From: Chloroflexota bacterium
GTDB lineage: Bacteria; Chloroflexota; Dehalococcoidia; FW602-bin16
DNA: 51,592 nucleotides
Reading direction: 5' to 3'
NCBI GenBank assembly: GCA_004297765.1
Contig: SCTZ01000203.1
Span: 1 to 51,592, forward strand
This document shows, piece after piece, positions 1 to 7,426 of the stretch. The translations under genes were made by a program, and so were the position numbers. The stretch's first letter is position 1. Every line of letters starts with the position of its first letter. The notes beneath the pieces are model-generated. The model worked only from the letters and a program-made list of their open reading frames with translations, did no database searches and was not told the DNA's origin.

Positions 1-122
1 CGCTGGTCGGCATCGAGATCCTGGCCCTGGAAGCGCGTGTCGTCGTAGCCTCGGTCGAAACCTACCTGAAGTATGCCGAGGCCATCGGGCTCACCGCCAC
101 GGCCGCGGCTCCAGCAGCCTAG
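1..122 (+). CDS. gvpA: Gas vesicle shell protein GvpA, 3' end only
   Basis: This is the last 39 codons of a gene that begins before the window; the frame starts at base 3 and ends at TAG 120-122. The peptide contains [20 protein letters not shown] followed by AEAIGLT and an Ala-rich tail. That is the highly conserved C-terminal part of GvpA, the small hydrophobic protein that forms the ribbed wall of gas vesicles. It heads the gas-vesicle cluster that continues to about 11856. There are 136 bases between its stop and the next gene, and I see no clear terminator there. The identification is secure despite the truncation, because GvpA is among the most conserved proteins of the system. Confidence 0.95.
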   Translation, partial: LVGIEILALEARVVVASVETYLKYAEAIGLTATAAAPAA

Positions 123-258
123 CGATAGCTCGAGCCTGATCTTGCGGAAGGAGCGCCAGCAGGTAACCGACGTGCCAAGGAATGCGCTGGGCATGTTGGC
201 GCTCTGCTCCGCATCTTGCTCGTGCCACAATTCCGCACACGAGAGGAGGTGAGAAGAG

Positions 259-1206
259 ATGTCCAGAGTTGCAGAGATGCGCGGACTCACAGAGGAGATG
301 GCGCGTTCCTACGAGGAGCGTATGTCAGTCCTGGCGAGTCGGCGAATCGAGGTGCAAGACGCTCTTGGGGAGACCCGCCGGCATGTAGCCGCATGTCACA
401 TTGCGCGGGTAGATGCGGCCGCGAGTCTCCATAAGGAGTTGGCAGAGGCGGCCGCCAGGCGACGGGCTGAGGTCAACTCCACTTTGCAGGAGATCCATGT
501 CGCTCGTGCAGTCAATGGCTCTGCGCAGAAGGCGAAGCTTCGCACGGAGCGGGCAGACCTCTCACGGCAGGTCAACCAACTAATGGGTGGGACTTGCCAG
601 GCGCGGATAGCGATGGCTGCTAACCAGCAAGTGTTTCTCATGAAGGGCCGAGTTGTGTTGGCAGCCGAGACCGCCCAGTTCCTTAGTGAGGCTAGCGCTA
701 CGCGCGCAGCGATGGCCAAGTCCCAGCAGCAGGCGTTGAGTGCGGGCCGTGCGGCGCTCCAGACAGAAGTTATCACGACCCTGGAGGGATTCCAACAAAG
801 ACGCCGGGACCTCGCCAATGATCTCGCAGAGTTCTCTCAGGTGTGGCAAAAGTTTACCCAGATGAGACGTGCGCGTCGAAGCGGAGCCCTATTTGGCTCG
901 TCACGTACTGTGGAAGCAGAGCCACAACAACTCGCGGCTGAAGTCATGGCAACCACGCCTCGCCGGAATGAGGAAGAGCCTATGCCATCTGACCCTGCTG
1001 CGGAGGGATCCCTGGAGTCTCATGGGATCCCATCGGACGAGGCCGTGTTCAGCTACCTCGCCGATCACCCGGATGGTCTTCGGCTCGTCGATCTTGAGGA
1101 ACATTTCGGTACCATACGCATTCGACTGGCGCCCATCCTGAGTCGCCTGATTCAGGAGAACAAGGTGCGCAAGGCAGAAGATCGGAAGCTCTACTTCGCC
1201 ACGTAG
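259..1206 (+). CDS. gvpC: GvpC-like gas vesicle protein with C-terminal winged-helix domain
   Basis: A 315-residue Ala/Gln/Arg-rich helical protein. Residues about 76-190 contain 33-34-residue repeats beginning LQEIHVARA, LMGGTCQARIAMA, FLSEASATRAAMA and LEGFQQRRRDLA. Period and wording match the 33-residue repeats of cyanobacterial GvpC, the rod-like protein that clamps and stiffens the outside of the vesicle. Its position directly after gvpA fits. Residues about 205-258 are a low-complexity linker. Residues 259-315 (VFSYLADHPDGLRLVDLEEH onward, ending KVRKAEDRKLYFAT) look like a winged helix-turn-helix, which is not part of classical GvpC. The ATG is preceded by GGAGGTG eight bases upstream. 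GvpC by repeats and context; the role of the C-terminal domain is unknown. Confidence 0.75.
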   Translation: MSRVAEMRGLTEEMARSYEERMSVLASRRIEVQDALGETRRHVAACHIARVDAAASLHKELAEAAARRRAEVNSTLQEIHVARAVNGSAQKAKLRTERADLSRQVNQLMGGTCQARIAMAANQQVFLMKGRVVLAAETAQFLSEASATRAAMAKSQQQALSAGRAALQTEVITTLEGFQQRRRDLANDLAEFSQVWQKFTQMRRARRSGALFGSSRTVEAEPQQLAAEVMATTPRRNEEEPMPSDPAAEGSLESHGIPSDEAVFSYLADHPDGLRLVDLEEHFGTIRIRLAPILSRLIQENKVRKAEDRKLYFAT

Positions 1207-1224
1207 AGGGCGTGCGGTATACCA

Positions 1225-1252
1225 CCGCCGTGGCCCCGCGGGGCCACGGCGG
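1225..1252. promoter_or_regulatory. 13-bp perfect inverted repeat between gvpC-like and gvpN
   Basis: CCGCCGTGGCCCC at 1225-1237 is mirrored exactly by 1240-1252, giving a very stable GC-only hairpin 18 bases after the gvpC-like stop and 30 bases before gvpN. No T-run follows, so it is not a canonical intrinsic terminator. It may attenuate transcription or protect the upstream gvpA/gvpC message so that structural transcripts outnumber the assembly genes. That role is inferred; only the hairpin is seen. Confidence 0.5.
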
Positions 1253-1282
1253 GTCCCATCTCAGGGAGAGAGGAGGTCTTAC

Positions 1283-2245
1283 ATGACACCAACCCAGGCG
1301 ACAGCCGTGTTGGCCACCCGCCCAGCGGCCGGCTTCATCGAGACGCCATTCGTCCGCAGCCTGACCGATCGGGCGCTATCTTATCTTGCCGCCGGCTATC
1401 CTGTACACTTCCGCGGCCCAGCTGGCTGTGGCAAGACGAAGCTCGCAATGCACGTTGCCCATCAAATAGGCCGGCCGACCATGCTTCTCTGCGGCGATGA
1501 CGAGTTTGGCACGTCAGACCTGGTCGGAGGCCAGACGGGCTATCGCAGGCGCAAGGTTATCGACAACTTTGTCCACTCAGTTCTCAAGACCGAGGAGGAC
1601 GTGGCTCAGCGCTGGGTAGATAACCGGCTGACGATGGCCTGCCGCGAAGGGCTCACGCTCGTTTATGACGAGTTCACGCGTTCGCGTCCTGAAGCCAACA
1701 ACGTGCTGTTGTCCGTTCTGGAAGAGAAGCTCCTGGTGCTGCCAGATAACCGCAGCGGAAGCAGCTACTTGCGGGTGCATCCCGATTTCACCGCTATTTT
1801 CACCTCGAATCCAGAGGACTACGCGGGCGTGCATAAGACCCAGGATGCGCTACGTGATCGAATGGTCACCATCGACCTCGACTACTTCGACCGGCAAACG
1901 GAGGTGGCAATCACGCATAGCCGTTCAGGCGTACCCACAGAAGATGCAGAGCGGATCGTCGATCTGGTGCGCGCTTGTCGCGAGGCTGGACTATACGCCT
2001 TCGGCCCCACCATTCGCAGTTGCATCATGATAGCAAAAGTGCTAGCCATAGGCGGGATCCCGGCTCTCTCGGGAGACTCCTTCTTTCAGCAGACGTGCCT
2101 TGACGTTCTGGCGGCTGAGCTGGACCGTCCTGGCAAACTGGCAAAGCGAGGTCCGCGGCGTCGAGATGTTGTCCTTGATCTTATTAGCAAGCACTGTTCG
2201 GCGGAGACTGGGTCGGGGTTGTTCAGCCTACCGCGACGCGCTTGA
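1283..2245 (+). CDS. gvpN: Gas vesicle AAA+ ATPase GvpN (MoxR-type)
   Basis: A 320-residue MoxR-like AAA+ ATPase. Walker A is GPAGCGKT at residues 45-52 and the Walker B region is LTLVYDE at 124-130. The stretch IFTSNPEDYAGVHKTQDALR carries the sensor-1 Asn and the GvpN-typical following segment. GvpN is known to be needed for growth of vesicles to full width and is thought to remodel GvpA/GvpC assembly with ATP. AGAGAGGAGGT ends six bases before the ATG. Length is normal for the family. Assignment as GvpN rather than a general MoxR protein rests on sequence style plus its location two genes after gvpA. Confidence 0.93.
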   Translation: MTPTQATAVLATRPAAGFIETPFVRSLTDRALSYLAAGYPVHFRGPAGCGKTKLAMHVAHQIGRPTMLLCGDDEFGTSDLVGGQTGYRRRKVIDNFVHSVLKTEEDVAQRWVDNRLTMACREGLTLVYDEFTRSRPEANNVLLSVLEEKLLVLPDNRSGSSYLRVHPDFTAIFTSNPEDYAGVHKTQDALRDRMVTIDLDYFDRQTEVAITHSRSGVPTEDAERIVDLVRACREAGLYAFGPTIRSCIMIAKVLAIGGIPALSGDSFFQQTCLDVLAAELDRPGKLAKRGPRRRDVVLDLISKHCSAETGSGLFSLPRRA

Positions 2246-2290
2246 TGCCAGCAAAGGGGCTGGTGATGGCGCAGGAAGAGGATGTTATTG

Positions 2291-2584
2291 ATGGCGGGTC
2301 CAAAAACAATGCACGATGTCCGTTCAATCCGGAGTGTAGCCACGCGCGCTCTGCCCGCAGGTGAAGGCGCTATCTTCCTGCAACTCCATCGTCTAGCGAG
2401 TGAGAAGCTCCGGCTAGAGCGAGAGGTCGAGCTATGGCTACGCAAGAAAGAGCGCCTCGAGAAGCGACTGGCTGAGATCCAGCAACAAATGGAGCACCTG
2501 CGTGGCCAGAACCCGGATCTGATCATCGAGTCTCGGGTCAGCACTCCCAAGAATGCGTGGCGCCAGGTGACTGTGGAGTATTGA
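2291..2584 (+). CDS. Small coiled-coil protein of the gvp cluster (GvpV-like?)
   Basis: A 97-residue protein. ATG 2291 is chosen because AGGAAGAGG at 2273-2281 is well spaced from it; the ATG at 2282 is too close. The N-terminus has VRSIRSVATRALPAGEGA, then a long charged helix from FLQLHRLASEKLRLEREVEL to about residue 72 with clear heptad character, and a short tail ending VTVEY. The arrangement (basic segment, LP motif, then a leucine-rich coiled coil) resembles what I recall of the small GvpV proteins of cyanobacterial gas-vesicle clusters, but I cannot confirm homology. It lies between gvpN and gvpH on the same strand and is probably co-transcribed. A scaffold or adaptor role is a guess. 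Confidence 0.6.
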   Translation: MAGPKTMHDVRSIRSVATRALPAGEGAIFLQLHRLASEKLRLEREVELWLRKKERLEKRLAEIQQQMEHLRGQNPDLIIESRVSTPKNAWRQVTVEY

Positions 2585-2641
2585 TTCCGAATACACCATG
2601 TAGGGCTCCAATGCCCTGATAGCATTCCCCGGAGGTACGTG

Positions 2642-3205
2642 ATGGCTGAGCAACGCGGGAGTGGTGGAGCGCGCCGTGTTCCCCGACACGGTGGGCAGTT
2701 CAACAGTGATGTCAAGATTGATCTGGGGTTTGGTGATCTCTTCAAGGGGTTGGGCAACCTCCTGGATCTCCTCAACCAGATGGCCGAGGAAGGTAAGTCC
2801 GAGGTCACCCACGGCGGCGAAGTGCACGGGTCGAGTGGTGTGCGCGGTGTTTACGGATTCTCGGTCAAGATGGGGATGGGGGGGAAGCCGACCGTCGAGG
2901 GATTTGGCAACGTCCACTCCACCGAGCAGGGCCCGCAGGTCTCCGACGTGCGCGAGCCGCTCGTGGACGTTTTCGACGAAGGGGATCACATCCTAGTCGT
3001 GGCCGAGCTGCCCGGCGTGGTAGAGGGCGACATTCTCGTTGAGGCTAGGGACGATATCCTCACCCTAAGCGCCACGGGACGCGAGCGGAAGTATGCCAAG
3101 GAGGTTCTGCTGCCGACCATGATCGATCCGGTAAGCCTCCAGCAAAGCTACCAAAACGGCATTCTCGAGATCCGGCTAGGCAAGACGCAGCCCTTTGATC
3201 AGTAA
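2642..3205 (+). CDS. gvpH: Hsp20-type gas vesicle protein GvpH
   Basis: 187 residues from ATG 2642, with GGAGGT at 2631-2636 (a GTG three bases earlier is possible). The N-terminal half has a Gly-rich amphipathic part (KIDLGFGDLFKGLGNLLDLL) typical of GvpH. Residues about 104-181 form an alpha-crystallin/Hsp20 core with VVAELPGV near 119-126 and the signature NGILEIRL at 172-179. GvpH is a small-heat-shock-like accessory protein; in haloarchaea it interacts with aggregation-prone Gvp proteins, which suggests a holdase role. Here it precedes the sigma-factor gene by 20 bases and is part of an unusually chaperone-rich gvp cluster. Confidence 0.9.
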   Translation: MAEQRGSGGARRVPRHGGQFNSDVKIDLGFGDLFKGLGNLLDLLNQMAEEGKSEVTHGGEVHGSSGVRGVYGFSVKMGMGGKPTVEGFGNVHSTEQGPQVSDVREPLVDVFDEGDHILVVAELPGVVEGDILVEARDDILTLSATGRERKYAKEVLLPTMIDPVSLQQSYQNGILEIRLGKTQPFDQ

Positions 3206-3225
3206 GTGCGCAGTACCGGTGTGTC

Positions 3226-4092
3226 ATGGAAGAGAACAATCAGCTTTGGCAACAGTACGTTGAGGATCGGGCGCCCGATGTGCGGCACCAACTTATTTTG
3301 TGCTACATACCCCTGGTGCGGCACATCGTTGGTCGCATGCGGATCAGTTTGCCGCCTTTCGTGGATCGAGATGACATCGTTGGCTACGGGATCGTCGGGC
3401 TCATCCATGCGATCGATCGCTTTGACCCTGCGCACGGGGTGGAGTTCGCGCCTTTCGCGAGACAAAGAATCCGAGGCGCCGTCATCGATGCCCTTCGCAG
3501 TTGCGGGGGGCTGTCAAGAAACACCGTGGCTAGAACAAGGTATCTGGACGATAGGGTGGCGGAGCTACAGCAGGGGCTCGGGCGCCAACCAGCACCAGCT
3601 GAGGTCGTGGCGGCGCTGGGAATCACCGTAGAGGGCTTGAATAAGCTGACGCAGGAAGGGCAGATCTCGGTGATCTCGCTCGATAGACCGCTTGCCGACG
3701 TGCAAGGTGGCAACCTTATTATCGCTGATGTGCTTGAAGATCGCGCCGGTCCAAGCCCCGAAGAGTTCGCTGTAGCAGCGGAGACCCTAGGTGCCTTGCG
3801 CGCGGCCCTGAAGCAGTTGCCTGCCAGAGAACGGAGGGTGCTCGCCCTTTACTACTATGGAGACCGTGGCAGTGCGTCAACGCTTCAGAAAGTGGCCGAA
3901 GCACTGGGAGTCTCGGCGGCTCGCGCGTGTCAGCTTCGGTCGCGGGCCATTTTCCGGCTGCGGCGGACCATGCGGTCGGCCCTGGATGGCACGCCAGGCG
4001 TTCCTGAGGGAAGCGAGTTGCACCAGGTCTGTAATACCGTCGCGGGAAAACGTAATGCCAGTGCACCACGCCCGACGCAGGCCGGCGGATAG
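3226..4092 (+). CDS. FliA/WhiG-type (sigma-28 group) RNA polymerase sigma factor
   Basis: 288 residues. Region 2 lies at about 18-90 and contains DDIVGYGIVGLIHAIDRFDP and RQRIRGAVIDALR, close to the FliA/WhiG wording. A region 3-like part covers about 108-175. Region 4 lies at about 195-255 with LPARERRVLALYYYGD and an HTH at TLQKVAEALGVSAARACQLR. The C-terminal 30 or so residues are an unusual tail. It begins 20 bases after gvpH, ends 63 bases before the CDC48-like gene and is on the operon strand, so it probably directs transcription within or of the gvp cluster. This is inference: no flagellar genes are nearby to give it the usual FliA job. The ribosome-binding site is weak. Confidence 0.88.
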   Translation: MEENNQLWQQYVEDRAPDVRHQLILCYIPLVRHIVGRMRISLPPFVDRDDIVGYGIVGLIHAIDRFDPAHGVEFAPFARQRIRGAVIDALRSCGGLSRNTVARTRYLDDRVAELQQGLGRQPAPAEVVAALGITVEGLNKLTQEGQISVISLDRPLADVQGGNLIIADVLEDRAGPSPEEFAVAAETLGALRAALKQLPARERRVLALYYYGDRGSASTLQKVAEALGVSAARACQLRSRAIFRLRRTMRSALDGTPGVPEGSELHQVCNTVAGKRNASAPRPTQAGG

Positions 4093-4155
4093 CACCGCGA
4101 CAGGTGGATGGCACAACCCGGAACGACCGGCTAGGAAAGAGAGTGAGCGAGGACA

Positions 4156-6297
4156 ATGACCGACGAGGGCATTCTGACCCTGCGCGTCGCGGAGGCGCTT
4201 TCCAAAGATGTGGGGCGTGGCATAGCCCGGTTAGACCCATCAGACATGGAGCGGCTGGGAGCGGGCATTGGCGACATCGTCGAGCTCACGGGTGAGCGCC
4301 GAACGGTGGTGCGGCTCATGCCGGCGTATGCCGCCGAGCGAGGCAGGAATCTGATCCAAATTGACGGTATCGTTCGTCAGAACGCTCAGACGGGTCTGGA
4401 CGAGCGGGTGTACGTCCGCAAGGTGACCCATGAGGCAGCCCGGAGTATCACGCTATCAGCCAGTGGCTCGTCCCAAACGGCTCTTAGAGGACAGGACTCC
4501 CGCTATATCGGCCGGTTGCTCGATGGTGTGCCGCTACTGGCTGGAGACCGAGTACGAGTCAATCTTTTCGGAACGCGTCCCCTCGAATTTGTCGTCTGCG
4601 AGACTTCTCCCAAAGACGTTGTGCTGGTGAACAGCTCAACGCGAATCCTGATCGAGGGGGAGTCCGCCCCCGCGCGACGTGGGCCAGCCATCTCCTACGA
4701 AGATATCGGCGGCTTGTCCAAGGAGATTGCCCGTATTCGCGAGATGATCGAGTTGCCGCTGCGTTATCCCGAGGTCTTCGATCGGCTGGGCATCGATCCC
4801 CCGAAGGGAGTCCTGCTGTACGGTCCGCCCGGTTGCGGTAAGACGCTAATTGCCCGTGCGGTGGCTTACGAAACCAAGGCCCACTTCGTTCATGTGGCGG
4901 GGCCCGAGGTCATCCACAAGTTCTACGGCGAGTCGGAGGCCCATCTGCGGAGCATTTTCCAGGATGCCGAGCAACATGCCCCCAGCATCGTGTTTCTGGA
5001 TGAGATCGACGCGATCGCCCCCAAGCGCGAGACGGTCCAGGGTGAGGTGGAGAAGCGGGTCGTTGCCCAGCTCCTGGCCCTAATGGATGGACTCAAATCT
5101 CGTGGGCAGGTCATCGTGATCGGAGCCACGAATATCCCCGGGAACATCGATCCCGCACTTCGTCGTCCCGGCCGCTTTGACCGAGAGATCGTTGTCTCCG
5201 TTCCAGATAAGATTGGGCGGCTGGAGATCTTGCAAATCCATACGCGCGGAATGCCTCTCTCGGAGAACGTCGACCTAGAGCGGCTAGCCGCCATGACCCA
5301 CGGCTTCGTCGGGGCAGACCTGGCTGCCCTGGGGCGTGAGGCTGCCATGAGTTGCCTGCGGCGAGCGTTGCCTTCCATCGATCTTGTGCGAGCCGAACTG
5401 CCCTACGAAGAACTCCTACAACTGGAAGTGACGATGGAGCACTTCCACGAGGCGCTGAATGAGATTGAGCCCTCGGCCATCCGTGAGGTCTTCACCGAGG
5501 TAGCCGACATCAAGTGGGACCAGGTGGGCGGAGTCGACCAGGTCAAACGGCTGCTGCAGGAGACCGTCGAGTGGCCACTCAAGTACGGGGACCGCTTTGC
5601 CTACGCCAAGACGAGCCCTCCCAAGGGTGTGCTGCTAACTGGTGCCCCGGGGACGGGCAAGACGCTCGTGGCCAAGGCGGTTGCCTCAGAGAGCGAAGTC
5701 AACTTCATCTCCATCAAAGGACCTGCGCTTCTATCCAAGTGGGTCGGCGAATCGGAGAAGGGCGTCCGCGAGGTTTTCAAAAAGGCGCGCCAGACCGCGC
5801 CCTGCATTATTTTCTTCGACGAGATCGATGCCCTGGTTCCAATGCGCAGCGGTGGTGGGGTTGAGAGCCACGTCGGCGAGCGCGTTGTGAGCCAGTTCCT
5901 CACTGAACTGGATGGCATCGAGGAGTTGCGCGGCGTGGTGGTGCTGGCTGCAACAAACCGGCCGGACATCATAGACCCCGCTCTATTGCGGCCGGGGCGC
6001 TTCGACATTATGGTCGAGCTTCCGCCTCCCGATCGTGATGGTCGACAAGCCATCCTTGAAGTTCATACTCGTGGAAGACCGTTAGACAAGAACGTCGATT
6101 TGGCCGATCTGGCGGCACGGACCGATGGACTAGTGGGAGCTGACCTGGAGGCGCTCTGCCGGAATGCAGCCATGCGCGCCATCCGGGAGTCCGTGGAGCG
6201 GCAGCCAGATGTAGACTACACGCCTTTTGTTATTGAGCAGCGTCACTTCGAAGATGCTCTCTCTTCCATGAGAAAGCCGAGAGAGTTGTTTTCGTGA
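4156..6297 (+). CDS. CDC48/VAT-type double AAA+ ATPase
   Basis: 713 residues with full CDC48/p97 architecture. An N domain (about 1-175) opens LTLRVAEALSKDVGRGIARL. The D1 AAA domain has Walker A GPPGCGKT at 223-230, Walker B FLDEID near 282-287 and a GATN sensor. The D2 domain has Walker A GAPGTGKT at 496-503, Walker B FFDEID near 553-558 and the arginine-finger region RPGRFD. Such ATPases unfold proteins or take complexes apart. The gene sits inside the gas-vesicle cluster between the sigma factor and gvpF/L, 46 bases before the latter, suggesting a role in vesicle assembly, quality control or dismantling. Archaeal-type CDC48 genes are uncommon in bacteria, so transfer is plausible. Confidence 0.93.
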   Translation: MTDEGILTLRVAEALSKDVGRGIARLDPSDMERLGAGIGDIVELTGERRTVVRLMPAYAAERGRNLIQIDGIVRQNAQTGLDERVYVRKVTHEAARSITLSASGSSQTALRGQDSRYIGRLLDGVPLLAGDRVRVNLFGTRPLEFVVCETSPKDVVLVNSSTRILIEGESAPARRGPAISYEDIGGLSKEIARIREMIELPLRYPEVFDRLGIDPPKGVLLYGPPGCGKTLIARAVAYETKAHFVHVAGPEVIHKFYGESEAHLRSIFQDAEQHAPSIVFLDEIDAIAPKRETVQGEVEKRVVAQLLALMDGLKSRGQVIVIGATNIPGNIDPALRRPGRFDREIVVSVPDKIGRLEILQIHTRGMPLSENVDLERLAAMTHGFVGADLAALGREAAMSCLRRALPSIDLVRAELPYEELLQLEVTMEHFHEALNEIEPSAIREVFTEVADIKWDQVGGVDQVKRLLQETVEWPLKYGDRFAYAKTSPPKGVLLTGAPGTGKTLVAKAVASESEVNFISIKGPALLSKWVGESEKGVREVFKKARQTAPCIIFFDEIDALVPMRSGGGVESHVGERVVSQFLTELDGIEELRGVVVLAATNRPDIIDPALLRPGRFDIMVELPPPDRDGRQAILEVHTRGRPLDKNVDLADLAARTDGLVGADLEALCRNAAMRAIRESVERQPDVDYTPFVIEQRHFEDALSSMRKPRELFS

Positions 6298-6343
6298 CCG
6301 ATTTGCGCTGCGTGGCTCAAGCCTAGAAAGGAGCGAGATCATC

Positions 6344-7426
6344 GTGGGTACCTACGTCTACGCTATCACGTACGGAGGCTCCCAAAACGAAATCGGGCGG
6401 CTGGGGCTGCCAGACGGCCAGGCCCGCGTGGTTGCGCTGCGCCAGAACGGTCTTGCCGCAGTCGTAAGTAACTACCAGGGCCCGGCGTTTACCGCGCTCT
6501 CAAAGCCGGCGCTTCTCCGCTATCTGGCCATTCACCAGCAGGTCGTCGAGCACGCTATGGACCATCGCCGTGTCCTGCCTGTAAAGTTTGGCACCGTCCT
6601 CGCGTCCCTTGACGAGGCCCGCATCGTGCTTGACCGTTGGCATGGCCGGCTGGCATCTGCCCTCGACCTGCTGGGCGATGTCGTCGAGGTAGAGGTGGCA
6701 GCTACCTGGGATACTGGACGCATTTTCAGCGAGATCGGCCGCCTGCCAGAAATCGCCGCCCTCGCGGCCAGAGTGGCCGATCATTCCGATCAACAGACCG
6801 TCATGGAGTTGGGGATCCGGGTCGGCAAACTGGTCAAAGAGGAACTGGACCGCCGTCGGGAGAAGTTTCGTCAGCAGGTGGTAGACGATCTCATGTTTCT
6901 AGCCCGCGACGCCCAGGCGAATCTGCTTCCATCGGATGAGTTAGTCGTGAATGTGGCCTTTCTGATCGAGCGGGCTCGGCTCGACGACTTCTACGCCTGC
7001 GTCCACCAATTGGACAGGTCCTTTCAAAATCGCCTGACGTTCCGCTGCATTGGCCCGCTTCCGCCCTACAGCTTCGGCACAGTCGAGATCACGCGGCCGC
7101 ATGCGACGGAGATCGACGCGGCGCGCCGAATGCTGGAACTCAGCGAACGCGTCTCGGAGGCAGAGATAACCGCCAGCTATCGGCGTTTGGCGGCCCGCTA
7201 CCACCCCGACCATAACACGGATGACCCGCTGGCGACGAAGCGCTTCGTTGCTCTAACCACAGCCCACGCCCAACTGATCACCTACCTGCGCGGTCGGAGC
7301 GGGCTTGAAGGTGAAGCCAACCAGAGCCAGCATTATGATCTTGCATCTGGCGCGGTGGAATCGTCGCTGCTACTGGCTATCAAGCGGTCGGGGTCACAGT
7401 TCGTACCATCCGCCAGGGCAAGCTGA
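6344..7426 (+). CDS. gvpF/L: GvpF/GvpL family protein fused to a C-terminal DnaJ J domain
   Basis: 360 residues from GTG 6344, with AAAGGAGCGAG six bases upstream; no ATG competes. Residues 1 to about 245 are a GvpF/L protein: YVYAITY at the N-terminus, RVLPVKFGTVL, and the C-terminal signature GPLPPYSFGTVEI. Residues about 263-317 (MLELSERVSEAEITASYRRL onward) form a J domain with the invariant HPD at 287-289 inside ARYHPDHNTDDP. GvpF/L proteins bind GvpA and start shell assembly; a J domain stimulates DnaK ATPase. The fusion would bring Hsp70 to the shell precursor. A 43-residue tail follows. TGATG couples it to the next gene. Confidence 0.92.
   Translation: MGTYVYAITYGGSQNEIGRLGLPDGQARVVALRQNGLAAVVSNYQGPAFTALSKPALLRYLAIHQQVVEHAMDHRRVLPVKFGTVLASLDEARIVLDRWHGRLASALDLLGDVVEVEVAATWDTGRIFSEIGRLPEIAALAARVADHSDQQTVMELGIRVGKLVKEELDRRREKFRQQVVDDLMFLARDAQANLLPSDELVVNVAFLIERARLDDFYACVHQLDRSFQNRLTFRCIGPLPPYSFGTVEITRPHATEIDAARRMLELSERVSEAEITASYRRLAARYHPDHNTDDPLATKRFVALTTAHAQLITYLRGRSGLEGEANQSQHYDLASGAVESSLLLAIKRSGSQFVPSARAS

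Noticed and set aside
1283-2245. GvpN as a general MoxR ATPase with a VWA partner
   Set aside because: No VWA-domain gene is adjacent, and the sequence and place between the gvpC-like gene and gvpH fit GvpN.
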